From Candidatus Woesearchaeota archaeon (GTDB lineage Archaea > Nanobdellota > Nanobdellia > Woesearchaeales > DSVV01), in the NCBI GenBank assembly GCA_016219865.1, contig JACRKF010000012.1, positions 1-46,506 on the forward strand: a DNA stretch of 46,506 nucleotides. Direction: 5' to 3'. The translations under genes were made by a program, and so were the position numbers. The notes under the pieces were generated by a model, which saw nothing but the letters and a program-made list of their open reading frames with translations, made no database searches and was not told the DNA's origin. This document shows, piece by piece, positions 15,114 through 22,383 of this stretch (position 1 is the first letter of the stretch; each line of letters starts with the position of its first letter).

Positions 15114-15205
15114 TTTTCCAACTGCCCTTTAAATTTATCTTCTTTGGAAAAAGGTGCTAGTCCCCTATGTAATCCAAATCCGCTTTTTCTTGTTATTGTT
15201 ACCAT
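15110..15205 (-). CDS. Small antitoxin-like gene of the broken VapBC pair
   Basis: 31 residues, basic, with FGLHRGLAPFSKEDKFKGQLEK, a motif style seen at the toxin-binding end of short VapB proteins (x-L-x-P-F-x-x-E-D). Start and stop are intact, the ATGA junction with the toxin fragment is retained, and TTTAAATATA stands 22-31 nt upstream of the ATG. The antitoxin survives while its toxin is truncated. Confidence 0.55.
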   Translation of the reverse strand: MVTITRKSGFGLHRGLAPFSKEDKFKGQLEK

Positions 15206-15258
15206 ATAATCTAATATATAATAAATTATATTTAAAGTTTTGCAAAGCAAAATTCTCC

Positions 15259-16566
15259 TCAAGGACTCTTCCTCAACATTGTTCTCGGAAATGGAATTGC
15301 ATCTTTTATATTATCCAATCCGCAAATCCATGCAACAACTCGTTCTACACCCATGCCAAATCCAGAATGAGGAACACTTCCATACTTTCTCAAATCAAGA
15401 TACCATGCATAATTTTCAGGTTTTTCTCCCTGCATCTTTAAGTATTTGTTCAATTCATTTATCTCAGTTTCTCGCTGTGAACCGCCAGCTATTTCTCCAT
15501 AGCCATCAGGCGCTAAAATATCAAAGCATAATGCTGTTTTTGCGTCATTTGGATCTCGAGGCTTATAGAATGCCATGATTTCCTTGGGATAATTTGTAAC
15601 AACAATTGGTTTATCAAAGTGTTTCATCAAAAGGTCTTCTTCAACTGTACGGAGATCTTTTCCCCATTCTACAGCCATATTTTCTTTGTCTTTCAGAATC
15701 TTTAATGCATCAGTATAAGTTATTGTCTGAAACGGAAGTTTTATTTTCTCCAATTTCTCAATATTTCTTTCAAGTATCTTTAATTCTTCAAGATTTTTAG
15801 TCAACACTGTCTGAATAATATACGCAATCAATTCTTTTGCAATTTCTGAAGTATCGTGCAAATTAAGCCATGCTGCTTCCATTTCTGCCATCCAGAATTC
15901 AGCAAGATGTCGGGAAGTCTTTGATTGTTCAGCTCGAAAACAGGGACTTATGCAATAAATCTTTTCTAATGAAAATACAGCTGCTTCAGCATATAATTGC
16001 CATGATTGTGTCAAATAAACTTTTTCTTTATCAGAGAAATAATTGACAGCAAACAATGTTGCTCCTCCTTCGCATGCATTTGGCGTGAATATTGGTGGAG
16101 CAAATTCAAAATAACCTTTATTTCTAAAGAAATCATTAATTGCGCCAAACACAGTTGATCGTATTTTCATAACAGCTGTCATTTTTCTTGATCTAAGCCA
16201 TAAATGCCTGTTATCAAGCAAAAATTCAGGTGATTGATCTTTTGTGATTGGAAAAGTATCGCATGCGCCAATGACGCTAAAATCAGTTACTGCAATTTCA
16301 TAGCCGCTTGGCGCTCTTTCTTCTTTCTTTATAGTTCCATATATTTCCATTGAAGTTTCAATCTGCAACTTGTCAGCAACAGAATATTTATCTTCGCCAA
16401 CAGCATCTTTCTTGATAACACATTGCACAATCTGAGAAGAATCTCTTAATACAACAAACTTTACTTTCGCAGATCCTCGTTCTCGATAAATCCAGCCGCG
16501 TATAGCAACTTCTCCGCTGCCTTTGTTCATTGCTTCTTGGATTGAGATAAAATCATTCTTTTCCAT
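15259..16566 (-). CDS. asnS: Asparaginyl-tRNA synthetase
   Basis: 435 residues, class IIb. The N-terminal OB-fold anticodon domain runs over about 1-110 (VAIRGWIYRERGSAKVKFVVLRD). The catalytic core shows NRHLWLRS, motif 2 CFRAEQSKTSRHLAEFWMAEMEAAW and motif 3 GFGMGVERVVAWICGL, ending IPFPRTMLRKSP. Phe in IPFPRT and the general pattern favour Asn over Asp specificity, and a separate AspRS gene is present. Direct charging of tRNA-Asn is therefore likely. Single-gene unit with its own upstream AT-rich promoter. Confidence 0.9.
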   Translation of the reverse strand: MEKNDFISIQEAMNKGSGEVAIRGWIYRERGSAKVKFVVLRDSSQIVQCVIKKDAVGEDKYSVADKLQIETSMEIYGTIKKEERAPSGYEIAVTDFSVIGACDTFPITKDQSPEFLLDNRHLWLRSRKMTAVMKIRSTVFGAINDFFRNKGYFEFAPPIFTPNACEGGATLFAVNYFSDKEKVYLTQSWQLYAEAAVFSLEKIYCISPCFRAEQSKTSRHLAEFWMAEMEAAWLNLHDTSEIAKELIAYIIQTVLTKNLEELKILERNIEKLEKIKLPFQTITYTDALKILKDKENMAVEWGKDLRTVEEDLLMKHFDKPIVVTNYPKEIMAFYKPRDPNDAKTALCFDILAPDGYGEIAGGSQRETEINELNKYLKMQGEKPENYAWYLDLRKYGSVPHSGFGMGVERVVAWICGLDNIKDAIPFPRTMLRKSP

Positions 16567-16659
16567 ATAATCACAGAAATAATTGTTTATTTATTAATAT
16601 TGTGTTTGAGTTTTATCTCAATCAACACTTTTTTAAATCAACAAGAATTCCCTATAGTA

Positions 16660-17043
16660 ATGGCATGGCTAGAACAAGCAACTGCAATCAAATTAGTTAT
16701 TAATATTGGTATGGAAGAAGAATCCTTGCAAAGAATAACACAATTGAAAGAAAAACCTGCAGTAACTCTTTCAGCTGAAGAATTACAACAGTTAGGATTA
16801 GAATTCTTCTGTATGAGTCCTAAAGAGTATGTATCAACAATGGAAAAAAGAGAAATTAAACTAGAAAATCCTAATGATCCTGTTGAATTTTTTGTAGATG
16901 CAACACTCCCATTTTATATTGCAAACAAACTCTATGGCGCAGATATTTCAGTCTCTGCAATTGCAAATGATCTTCATTTTTCAAGAGATGAATTATATAG
17001 GATTATTCAATTTTATAGAATTTATCCAATTGTCGCGACATGA
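16660..17043 (+). CDS. Hypothetical protein with HTH-like end
   Basis: 127 residues, unrecognised. The N-terminal half is helical and acidic (WLEQATAIKLVINIGMEEESLQRI). The C-terminal 35 residues (ADISVSAIANDLHFSRDELYRIIQFYRIYP) have helix-turn-helix spacing. I use the ATG before AWLEQ because TTTTTTAAAT lies about 23-31 nt upstream. An earlier ATG in the same frame would place this promoter inside the gene. A perfect 12-bp hairpin follows the stop. Confidence 0.5.
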   Translation: MAWLEQATAIKLVINIGMEEESLQRITQLKEKPAVTLSAEELQQLGLEFFCMSPKEYVSTMEKREIKLENPNDPVEFFVDATLPFYIANKLYGADISVSAIANDLHFSRDELYRIIQFYRIYPIVAT

Positions 17044-17046
17044 TGG

Positions 17047-17074
17047 GAGAATTTTGCATTTTTGCAAAATTCTC
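17047..17074. repeat. Perfect hairpin, GAGAATTTTGCA family
   Basis: GAGAATTTTGCA and TGCAAAATTCTC pair around a TTTT loop, three bases after a stop codon. The same 28-nt structure recurs at 44243-44270, and the arms also bound the repeat at 8214-8274. A dispersed repeat that may act as a 3'-end stem-loop. Confidence 0.75.
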
Positions 17075-17168
17075 ATTAGGAAATCTTAAAAAAGAGATCT
17101 TTGTTGCTGTCTATAAGACATATCTCCCAAAAGAGAATGAGATAAAAAGAAAACTGAAGAATCTCTAA

Positions 17169-18968
17169 TCACTCTTTTTTCTCTTCATGTTTCTTTTCAA
17201 CTTTCACAACATCCAATTTAATATGCAGTTCTTTCAACTGTTTGTCATCAGCTGTGCTTGGCGCTTCATCCATCAAAGAAACAGCAGATTTATTCTTAGG
17301 GAATGCAATAACTTCTCTAATATCATGAATTCCCTGCATTAATGCAGTTAATCTATCAATTCCAAGACCAAATCCTGCGTGTTGTGGCGCTCCATACTTA
17401 TAAGCTTCTAATAAAAATCCAAATCGTTCTTTGACTTTATGTTCAGACAATCCTGCAATTCTGAACATCTTCTCCTGTAATTCTGGAATAGTATTTCGCA
17501 CAGAACCTGAAAATAATTCCGTGCCATTAACTACAAAATCATATTGGTAAGTATAGATTTTGCCAGGATCTGTTTCTAAAAAATGCAGATCTTCTTTTTT
17601 TGGCATTGTAAAAGGATTGTGGCAGAAATCCCATCTGTTTTCTTCATCATTCCAGTCAAACATTGGAAAATCAGTAACAAAACAAAATACAAACTCTTCT
17701 TTATTAATCAATCCTAAATCATTTCCAAGTTTAACTCGCACTTTTGAAAGCACATCATTGACAAGCTTTTCTTTATCAGCGCCAAATAACAATAAATCTC
17801 CAATCTTTGCCCCAGTTTTCTCAATTATTTTTTTCTGAACATCGTTCGAAAAGAATTTCACAATATTGCTTTCAAGTTTATTTTCTGCAGTAACCTTCAT
17901 CCAAGCTAATCCTTTTGCTCCTTCTTTCTGCGCAAATGAAATAAGTTCATCAATCTGGTTTCTGCTTAACTTTTCTGCGCATTTTTCAGCATTAAGCACT
18001 TTTACAATGCCTCCTTGTGCAACAACATCTTTGAAAACTTTAAATTCTGCATCTTTAACAATATCTGTGACAGTTGCACAGAAAAAATCAAATCGAATAT
18101 CTGGTTTGTCAATGCAATATCTTTCCATTGATTCCTGATATGTGAATCTTTTAAACGGAGTTTTAATATCCTTATCAAGCATAGTTTTAAACACATGTTT
18201 GATTAAACCTTCTGTTAATAATAAAATATCATCTACTTCAGCAAAAGACATTTCTAAATCAAGTTGTGTGTGTTCTGGTTGTCTATCTGCCCGTAGATCT
18301 TCATCTCGCAGACATCGAGCTAATTGATAATATTTATCAAACCCTGCTATCATTAGAATTTGTTTATATATCTGCGGTGATTGCGGCAATGCATAAAATT
18401 TGCCAGGATTTACTCTGCTTGGCACAATATAATCTCTTGCGCCTTCTGGAGTTGTTTTGATTAGCAATGGCGTTTCAATTTCAATAAACTGTAATTCATT
18501 CAAATATTGCCTTATTGTGTTGATAGTTTTATGTCTAAACATAAGTTGTTGTTGCATTTTTGTTCTACGAAGATCAAGATACCTATACTTTAATCGAGTT
18601 TCTTCAGAAGCTTCTACTCTATCATCAACATCAAGCGGAGGAGTTACAGCTTTATTCACACTAACAATTTTATCAACAAGCACTTCAATTGCTCCAGTCT
18701 TAAGTTTTTCATTTGTCATGCCTTTTGGTCTATGCCTGACATGACCTTCAACAATAATAACATCTTCTCTCCTAAAAGTTTCTCCTGCTTTATGTACCTC
18801 TTTATTATGGCTTGGATCAAATACTATCTGTGTTAATCCATATCTATCTCTAAGATCAATAAAAATAACTCCGCCGTGGTCTCTGGGCGATTGCACCCAT
18901 CCGCCAAGCACTGCTTTCTTTTTAAGTTCTTTCTCTCCTAATTCTCCACAAGTATGTGTGCGTAGCAT
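17169..18968 (-). CDS. aspS: Aspartyl-tRNA synthetase, bacterial type
   Basis: 599 residues, the bacterial length with a GAD insertion, whereas typical archaeal/eukaryotic AspRS is about 430-440. N-terminal OB fold: MLRTHTCGELGEKELKKKAVLGGWVQSPRDHGGVIFIDLRDR. The catalytic core has RYLDLRR, TPEGARDYIVPSR, the QSPQIYKQILMIAG flipping-loop region and motif 2 RCLRDEDLRADRQPEHTQLDLEMSF. The GAD region spans about 300-410, and AGFGLGIDRLTALMQG is motif 3, then VIAFPKN. Horizontal acquisition from bacteria is the simplest explanation. The tail is Lys/Glu-rich. No co-transcribed neighbour. Confidence 0.93.
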   Translation of the reverse strand: MLRTHTCGELGEKELKKKAVLGGWVQSPRDHGGVIFIDLRDRYGLTQIVFDPSHNKEVHKAGETFRREDVIIVEGHVRHRPKGMTNEKLKTGAIEVLVDKIVSVNKAVTPPLDVDDRVEASEETRLKYRYLDLRRTKMQQQLMFRHKTINTIRQYLNELQFIEIETPLLIKTTPEGARDYIVPSRVNPGKFYALPQSPQIYKQILMIAGFDKYYQLARCLRDEDLRADRQPEHTQLDLEMSFAEVDDILLLTEGLIKHVFKTMLDKDIKTPFKRFTYQESMERYCIDKPDIRFDFFCATVTDIVKDAEFKVFKDVVAQGGIVKVLNAEKCAEKLSRNQIDELISFAQKEGAKGLAWMKVTAENKLESNIVKFFSNDVQKKIIEKTGAKIGDLLLFGADKEKLVNDVLSKVRVKLGNDLGLINKEEFVFCFVTDFPMFDWNDEENRWDFCHNPFTMPKKEDLHFLETDPGKIYTYQYDFVVNGTELFSGSVRNTIPELQEKMFRIAGLSEHKVKERFGFLLEAYKYGAPQHAGFGLGIDRLTALMQGIHDIREVIAFPKNKSAVSLMDEAPSTADDKQLKELHIKLDVVKVEKKHEEKKE

Positions 18969-19061
18969 AGTTAGAGAAGTTTATGAAGAGTTATATAAAG
19001 ATTACGGATAATTAGGATAATATGAATAAATTAATAAACTCCTCTGCAAATATTCACAGCA

Positions 19062-19670
19062 ATGGTATTTTTTGAATCATTGCTCTTGGGAATTACATTT
19101 TCATTAAGTTCAGTCGGTCCTGTCACAGTTGAAATACTGAGAAGAAGCTTGAAAGAAGGTTATCTCTCTGCATTAGGAATAATTCTTGGCGCAACAATTG
19201 TTGATTTTATTTATCTTGTTGTAATTTTTTCAGGATTGTACAACTTTTTCAATATTACGGCAGCAAATAAATTTCTCACTTTTTTTGGTATACTTTTTAT
19301 GTTGTACTTAGGATACAAAAGCATTGCTGACTACAAAAATATCAATCTAGAAAAAAAACAACCTGCAGCAGTTAAAAATTCTTTTCTGGCAGGCATCTTT
19401 TTAGGTTTTTCAAGTCCATTTGCATTTGTATTTTATCTTGGTGTGTTTGCCCCATTAGTTACAAGCGCGGAAAAGATAAGCTCAGGTCTTATAATAGCAT
19501 TAACGATAATATTAGGAATATTTCTTGCTGATAATCTGAAAGCAATTGTTGGACATTTTGGAAGAAAAGTAGCAACAGAAAAGATAATCAGCTATACATC
19601 ATTAGTTGGTGGAATATCATTGATTTTGTTTGCAATTTATTTTGGGTATAGGTTGATTCTGCAGTTATAA
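19062..19670 (+). CDS. LysE/ArgO-family exporter
   Basis: 202 residues with about six transmembrane helices. The hallmark near the N-terminus (GITFSLSSVGPVTVEILRRSLKEGYLSALGIILGA) is the LysE motif, with G-P-V/x after the first helix. The second half GIFLGFSSPFAFVFYLGV repeats the pattern, as expected of the inverted-repeat fold. Family members export amino acids such as lysine, arginine or homoserine lactones; the substrate here is unknown. AT-rich promoter, single gene. Confidence 0.85.
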   Translation: MVFFESLLLGITFSLSSVGPVTVEILRRSLKEGYLSALGIILGATIVDFIYLVVIFSGLYNFFNITAANKFLTFFGILFMLYLGYKSIADYKNINLEKKQPAAVKNSFLAGIFLGFSSPFAFVFYLGVFAPLVTSAEKISSGLIIALTIILGIFLADNLKAIVGHFGRKVATEKIISYTSLVGGISLILFAIYFGYRLILQL

Positions 19671-19679
19671 CTTTTGTTT

Positions 19680-19703
19680 GGCACAATCTAATTTATGAGT
19701 GAT
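19680..19703. repeat. 24-nt motif shared with the right edge of the window
   Basis: GGCACAATCT followed by AATTTATGAGTGAT. It matches 22 of 24 bases with a motif at 46319-46342, where two transitions are the only differences. It lies between the LysE gene and the small antitoxin. It could be a solo end of a mobile element (inference). Confidence 0.5.
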
Positions 19704-19759
19704 TTCAGCAGTTAAGTTTGAAAAGAGTAAACTATTAATACTACAACAATCTATTAGAC

Positions 19760-19775
19760 ATATTAGATCTAATAT
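19760..19775. promoter_or_regulatory. 16-bp palindromic operator of a small antitoxin
   Basis: ATATTAGA and TCTAATAT form a perfect palindrome 15 nt before the antitoxin ATG. A further half-site TATTAGA occurs 9 nt earlier. An autoregulatory site is likely. Confidence 0.55.
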
Positions 19776-19789
19776 ATGGTGTGATAACA

Positions 19790-19924
19790 ATGGAAACAAT
19801 TACTATTTCAAAACAAGAATATGTTCAATTGAAAAGATTAGAACAACTCGATTTCGATTTAATTAGACAATTCTCTAATAGTTTAGACGACTTAAAAAAA
19901 GGAAGATTCAAAAGACTTGATTAG
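19790..19924 (+). CDS. Small RelB-like antitoxin
   Basis: 44 residues beginning METITISKQEYVQLKRLEQ and ending FSNSLDDLKKGRFKRLD. An initial strand, a long helix and a D-L-K-x-G-R-x-x-R tail are typical of antitoxins paired with RelE/ParE-type toxins. The GTGTGATAAC stretch just before the ATG may serve as ribosome binding site. Unusually, the toxin-like gene is on the opposite strand, tail to tail, and its ancestral end overlaps this gene by 17 nt. Confidence 0.65.
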   Translation: METITISKQEYVQLKRLEQLDFDLIRQFSNSLDDLKKGRFKRLD

Positions 19925-20225
19925 AGATTTGTATTGCAACTTCTTTAAACTCGTTAAGATTCTTCTTTATATGGTCAATTGTGTTTTGCTGATCTTTTTT
20001 TCCACTTGTTGCAACAAGAAGAACTAATTCTTAGTCATCATAAATCAAATAGTAAATTCTTTTTTCTCTAATTCTTTTCTCTCTTAAAAATGGATAACAC
20101 AGTTGATCTCCGCTGTAAGGGTTTACTGCTAACTTTTTTGGTAACTTATCTGCAATTTCTTGTTCATCTTTAGGCCATTTTTCTATCTCTTTTAAGTATG
20201 TCTCAGTTCCAATTACTTTAACCAT
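19908..20225 (-). pseudogene. RelE/ParE-like toxin interrupted by an in-frame TAA
   Basis: From MVKVIGTETYLKEIEKWPKD the frame encodes a RelE-fold toxin up to KRIYYLIYDD (64 residues), where TAA occurs (20031-20033). The very next codons, without frameshift, continue with ELVLLVATSGKKDQQNTIDH and then IKKNLNEFKEVAIQ, exactly the missing last strand and helix of the family, to a TGA at 19908-19910. A single substitution (for example AAA to TAA) explains it. Without the last strand the toxin is likely inactive. The start at the second Met is supported by ATTATTTAAAG about 24-33 nt upstream. Confidence 0.75.
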
Positions 20226-20306
20226 AGAAACTATAATTAATTTCATCTTTAAATAATTTTAGGTTTAAATTATATAATTTAAAATAAGTCGCTACAAAGA
20301 TAATCA

Positions 20307-21011
20307 TCAGACAATCTCAGCATCACACTGACAATCCTTTTTAAACCCGCCAATATTTACAAAAGAACTAGCTGAACTATAACTAACGCCAATAACTTTC
20401 TTTGGCTGTAGCTGTTTGACAACTTTCACAGCATCTTCATTGTTCATAGAATCAACACCATTAATAACTAAAACCGCCATATCTACGGGTAACAGCTGCT
20501 GCATTTCTGGCGCATAATCAGTAAACCCAGAATAATAAATTCTTTTTCCGTCAATCTTTAGTACATATCCAAACCATCTGTTGTTATATGGATGAAAGTT
20601 ATTATTAACATTATACGCGTGTATTGTATCAACAGTAATGCCATCCATATTATATGTATATCCAAGATCTAAATTAACAACTTTCCCAAATTGTAAATCT
20701 GCAACTTTTTGTAAACAATCAAGAGGCGCAATAATCCATGTAGTAGGTTTCACAACTTTTGCAATATCTTTTGCAGAACAGCTGTCAAAGTGTGAATGTG
20801 TTATATAGATCTGATCAGCTTTTTGTTCAACTACTGCTGGTAATTTATAAGGATCGATATATACTATCTTATTCTCAGAAACAAGCTTAAATCCAGCAGC
20901 TTCGCCAGTATATTCTACTTTAACATTTCCAATGCTCATATTATTATTTTTACAGCTAGTTATGGATAGAACAGCAATTAATATCAACAAAATCATTATT
21001 TTTTTGCGCAT
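20307..21011 (-). CDS. Metallo-beta-lactamase-fold lipoprotein with degraded metal site
   Basis: 234 residues. A signal sequence ends in lipobox SITSCK (Cys20), so it is membrane-anchored outside. The fold matches the COG2220 (UlaG-like) branch: VYIDPYK, YITHSHFDS at 70-77, FHPYNNRWFGYVLKIDGKRIYYSGFTDYAPEM and DMAVLVINGVDSMNNEDA. The HxHxDH motif has lost its last His (S77). The H/GD of the conserved H-x-G-D-T is S-G-F-T, and the last His of the VIPMHY motif is replaced by SYSS. It should not hold a normal binuclear centre, so a binding or structural role is more likely than hydrolysis. Confidence 0.7.
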   Translation of the reverse strand: MRKKIMILLILIAVLSITSCKNNNMSIGNVKVEYTGEAAGFKLVSENKIVYIDPYKLPAVVEQKADQIYITHSHFDSCSAKDIAKVVKPTTWIIAPLDCLQKVADLQFGKVVNLDLGYTYNMDGITVDTIHAYNVNNNFHPYNNRWFGYVLKIDGKRIYYSGFTDYAPEMQQLLPVDMAVLVINGVDSMNNEDAVKVVKQLQPKKVIGVSYSSASSFVNIGGFKKDCQCDAEIV

Positions 21012-21057
21012 AAACTAATGATTATTTGTTATAGCTTTTAAAGATTTCTAAAAACTC

Positions 21058-21630
21058 TTACTTCATGCTAGCATCATACAAGATATCTTCCATTTTGCGA
21101 AGATTCCATTTGATAGCATCAAATTTCTTTCGAAGTTCTCCATTGCGGATATCAAGAGAAGAAAAGAATCCAAAAATATCATGCACAATATCATTTAACA
21201 CTCTTACTTTTGCAAATTCTTTTTTTGTTGCTAACAAAACAGCTTGTCTAGCCAATTCTCCTGTTAGATCGCACAATCCCAAGAAGTATTCATCATAACC
21301 AACTTTAAGTTCTTTATTTGTTGGTATTTTGTTATGCTTAACAATGCCATAAAAACATTTTGCTTCAACATATTCTTCTAAAGAAGCAAAATAACTTGAA
21401 ACATCAATAAGATTGCTGTTTTTCTTTAGCATATTATTGCATTTATCAATTAATTTTTCTGCTTCAGCAATATTCTCCTCGGCTTGTTTTATCTCATCTC
21501 TATGGATACTATAAATTGCATGTTTAGAAAACTTCAGAATATCTCTGGATATCCTAATCAATTCTTCTCGTTTCTCTTCAAATTCCTCAAATTCTTTTTT
21601 GAGCGCTAAAAGATTCTTTTTGTCTATCAT
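21058..21630 (-). CDS. Translin-family RNA-binding protein
   Basis: 190 all-helical residues matching archaeal translin (COG2178): acidic helix LKKEFEEFEEKREELIRISRD, HAIYSIHRDEIKQAEENIAEAEK, EYVEAKCFYG, DEYFLGLCDLTGELARQAV and the C-terminal signature LDIRNGELRKKFDAIKWNLRKMEDILYD. Eukaryotic translin and TRAX form RNA/DNA-binding octamers (C3PO); archaeal forms can cleave RNA. Its ATG overlaps the stop of the upstream antitoxin-like gene by 1 nt, with AGGTG upstream, so it is probably the third gene of that unit. Confidence 0.82.
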   Translation of the reverse strand: MIDKKNLLALKKEFEEFEEKREELIRISRDILKFSKHAIYSIHRDEIKQAEENIAEAEKLIDKCNNMLKKNSNLIDVSSYFASLEEYVEAKCFYGIVKHNKIPTNKELKVGYDEYFLGLCDLTGELARQAVLLATKKEFAKVRVLNDIVHDIFGFFSSLDIRNGELRKKFDAIKWNLRKMEDILYDASMK

Positions 21631-21965
21631 TATAACACCTGTATTACTAATCTTTTTTTATTCTCTGGATAAACAATAACATCTTCTCCTTTTCGTAATT
21701 TTAAAAACTCAGCAATTTTTTTATTAATAGTTACACCTACACTTCCGCCAACTTGATTTATCTTAGTTCTATCATTTAGTCCCCAAAGACCTTTTTCCTT
21801 TGTAATAATTGCAATTTTTTTTGTAGTTTCCTCAGTGAATACTTCTTCTTTGCATTTAGTGCATACTTGAGCCGGAAAACTACCTATGTTTTCACCCAAA
21901 AAGATATAATCAATGTTCTTCTTTACAATTTTCCCTCTGCATTCTTCACAGATTTTTCGTTCCAT
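21630..21965 (-). CDS. YgiT-type zinc finger antitoxin with AbrB-like end
   Basis: 111 residues. CEECRGK and CTKCKEE (C7, C10, C35, C38) form the YgiT/MqsA zinc finger. The second half, KINQVGGSVGVTINKKIAEFLKLRKGEDVIVYPENKKRLVIQV, is a SpoVT-AbrB DNA-binding domain. YgiT-type antitoxins pair with MqsR or DUF4258 proteins, and a DUF4258 gene lies 12 nt upstream. The junction with translin downstream is TAATG. Confidence 0.8.
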   Translation of the reverse strand: MERKICEECRGKIVKKNIDYIFLGENIGSFPAQVCTKCKEEVFTEETTKKIAIITKEKGLWGLNDRTKINQVGGSVGVTINKKIAEFLKLRKGEDVIVYPENKKRLVIQVL

Positions 21966-21977
21966 ATCAAATCACCA

Positions 21978-22187
21978 TTAATCAACAAATACTGTTTTTA
22001 TCTTGTATTCATTCCCAGCTATTTTTTTGTAAGCAACAGAGATATAAGCGTATTTTGCTAAATATCCTTCAGTTTGTTTAAATTTAGCTCCTTGTTGTAT
22101 TGTTTTCCTAATCTGCTCTTCAGTTATTCCTAACCATAACATTTTATTATTAGCATGTTTTGTAATAATGAGTTTAATCTCACCCAT
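21978..22187 (-). CDS. DUF4258 toxin-like protein
   Basis: 69 residues: KLIITKHANNKMLWLGITEEQIRKTIQQG, then KYAYISVAYKKIAGNEYKIKTVFVD. This is the DUF4258 pattern of a TKHA-x-x-K/R-M motif, helix I-x-x-x-Q-I-x-x-T-I and a last strand (I-K-T-V). These small RelE-like-fold proteins accompany YgiT-type antitoxins. It is the first gene of a unit with the zinc-finger antitoxin and translin. A MITE-like insertion lies just upstream of its TATA-like region. Confidence 0.7.
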   Translation of the reverse strand: MGEIKLIITKHANNKMLWLGITEEQIRKTIQQGAKFKQTEGYLAKYAYISVAYKKIAGNEYKIKTVFVD

Positions 22188-22232
22188 TTAATAAGTATAA
22201 TTTATTAAATATATAAAACTTTCTAAAGAAAA

Positions 22233-22360
22233 TATGTGTTTAGCACCCTAAGGTCGAAATTCAATTGATTTCCCGACGAGAGCGTCGCGAGGGGATGCTC
22301 CACCGGGAACGCAGCTCCTTAGGAAATCTCGTCGAGAATTTCGAAGGTGCTAAACACATA
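22233..22360. mobile_element. MITE-like element, copy A
   Basis: 128 bp bounded by TATGTGTTTAGCACC and its perfect reverse complement. Identical 10-bp flanks CTAAAGAAAA at 22223-22232 and 22361-22370 look like a target-site duplication. Inside, TCGAAATTC pairs with GAATTTCGA and GATTTCC with GGAAATC. A small hairpin CGACG-AGAG-CGTCG stands near the tip, with a central 45 nt of roughly 70% GC in an otherwise AT-rich region. No transposase is encoded. A copy differing at four positions is at 23686-23813. Frames crossing it are shadows. Confidence 0.8.
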
Positions 22361-22383
22361 CTAAAGAAAACTACTTGCTCTTA

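Noticed and set aside
22250-22262. Resemblance of CCTAAGGTCGAAATTC to a conserved 23S rRNA segment
   Set aside because: Only about 16 bases resemble it, the surrounding rRNA sequence is absent, and the bases are explained by the element's own inverted repeats.
22234-22359. MITE as a tRNA or tRNA-like gene because of GGTCGAAATTC
   Set aside because: No acceptor, D or anticodon arms can be drawn. The terminal 14-bp inverted repeats are too long for a tRNA.
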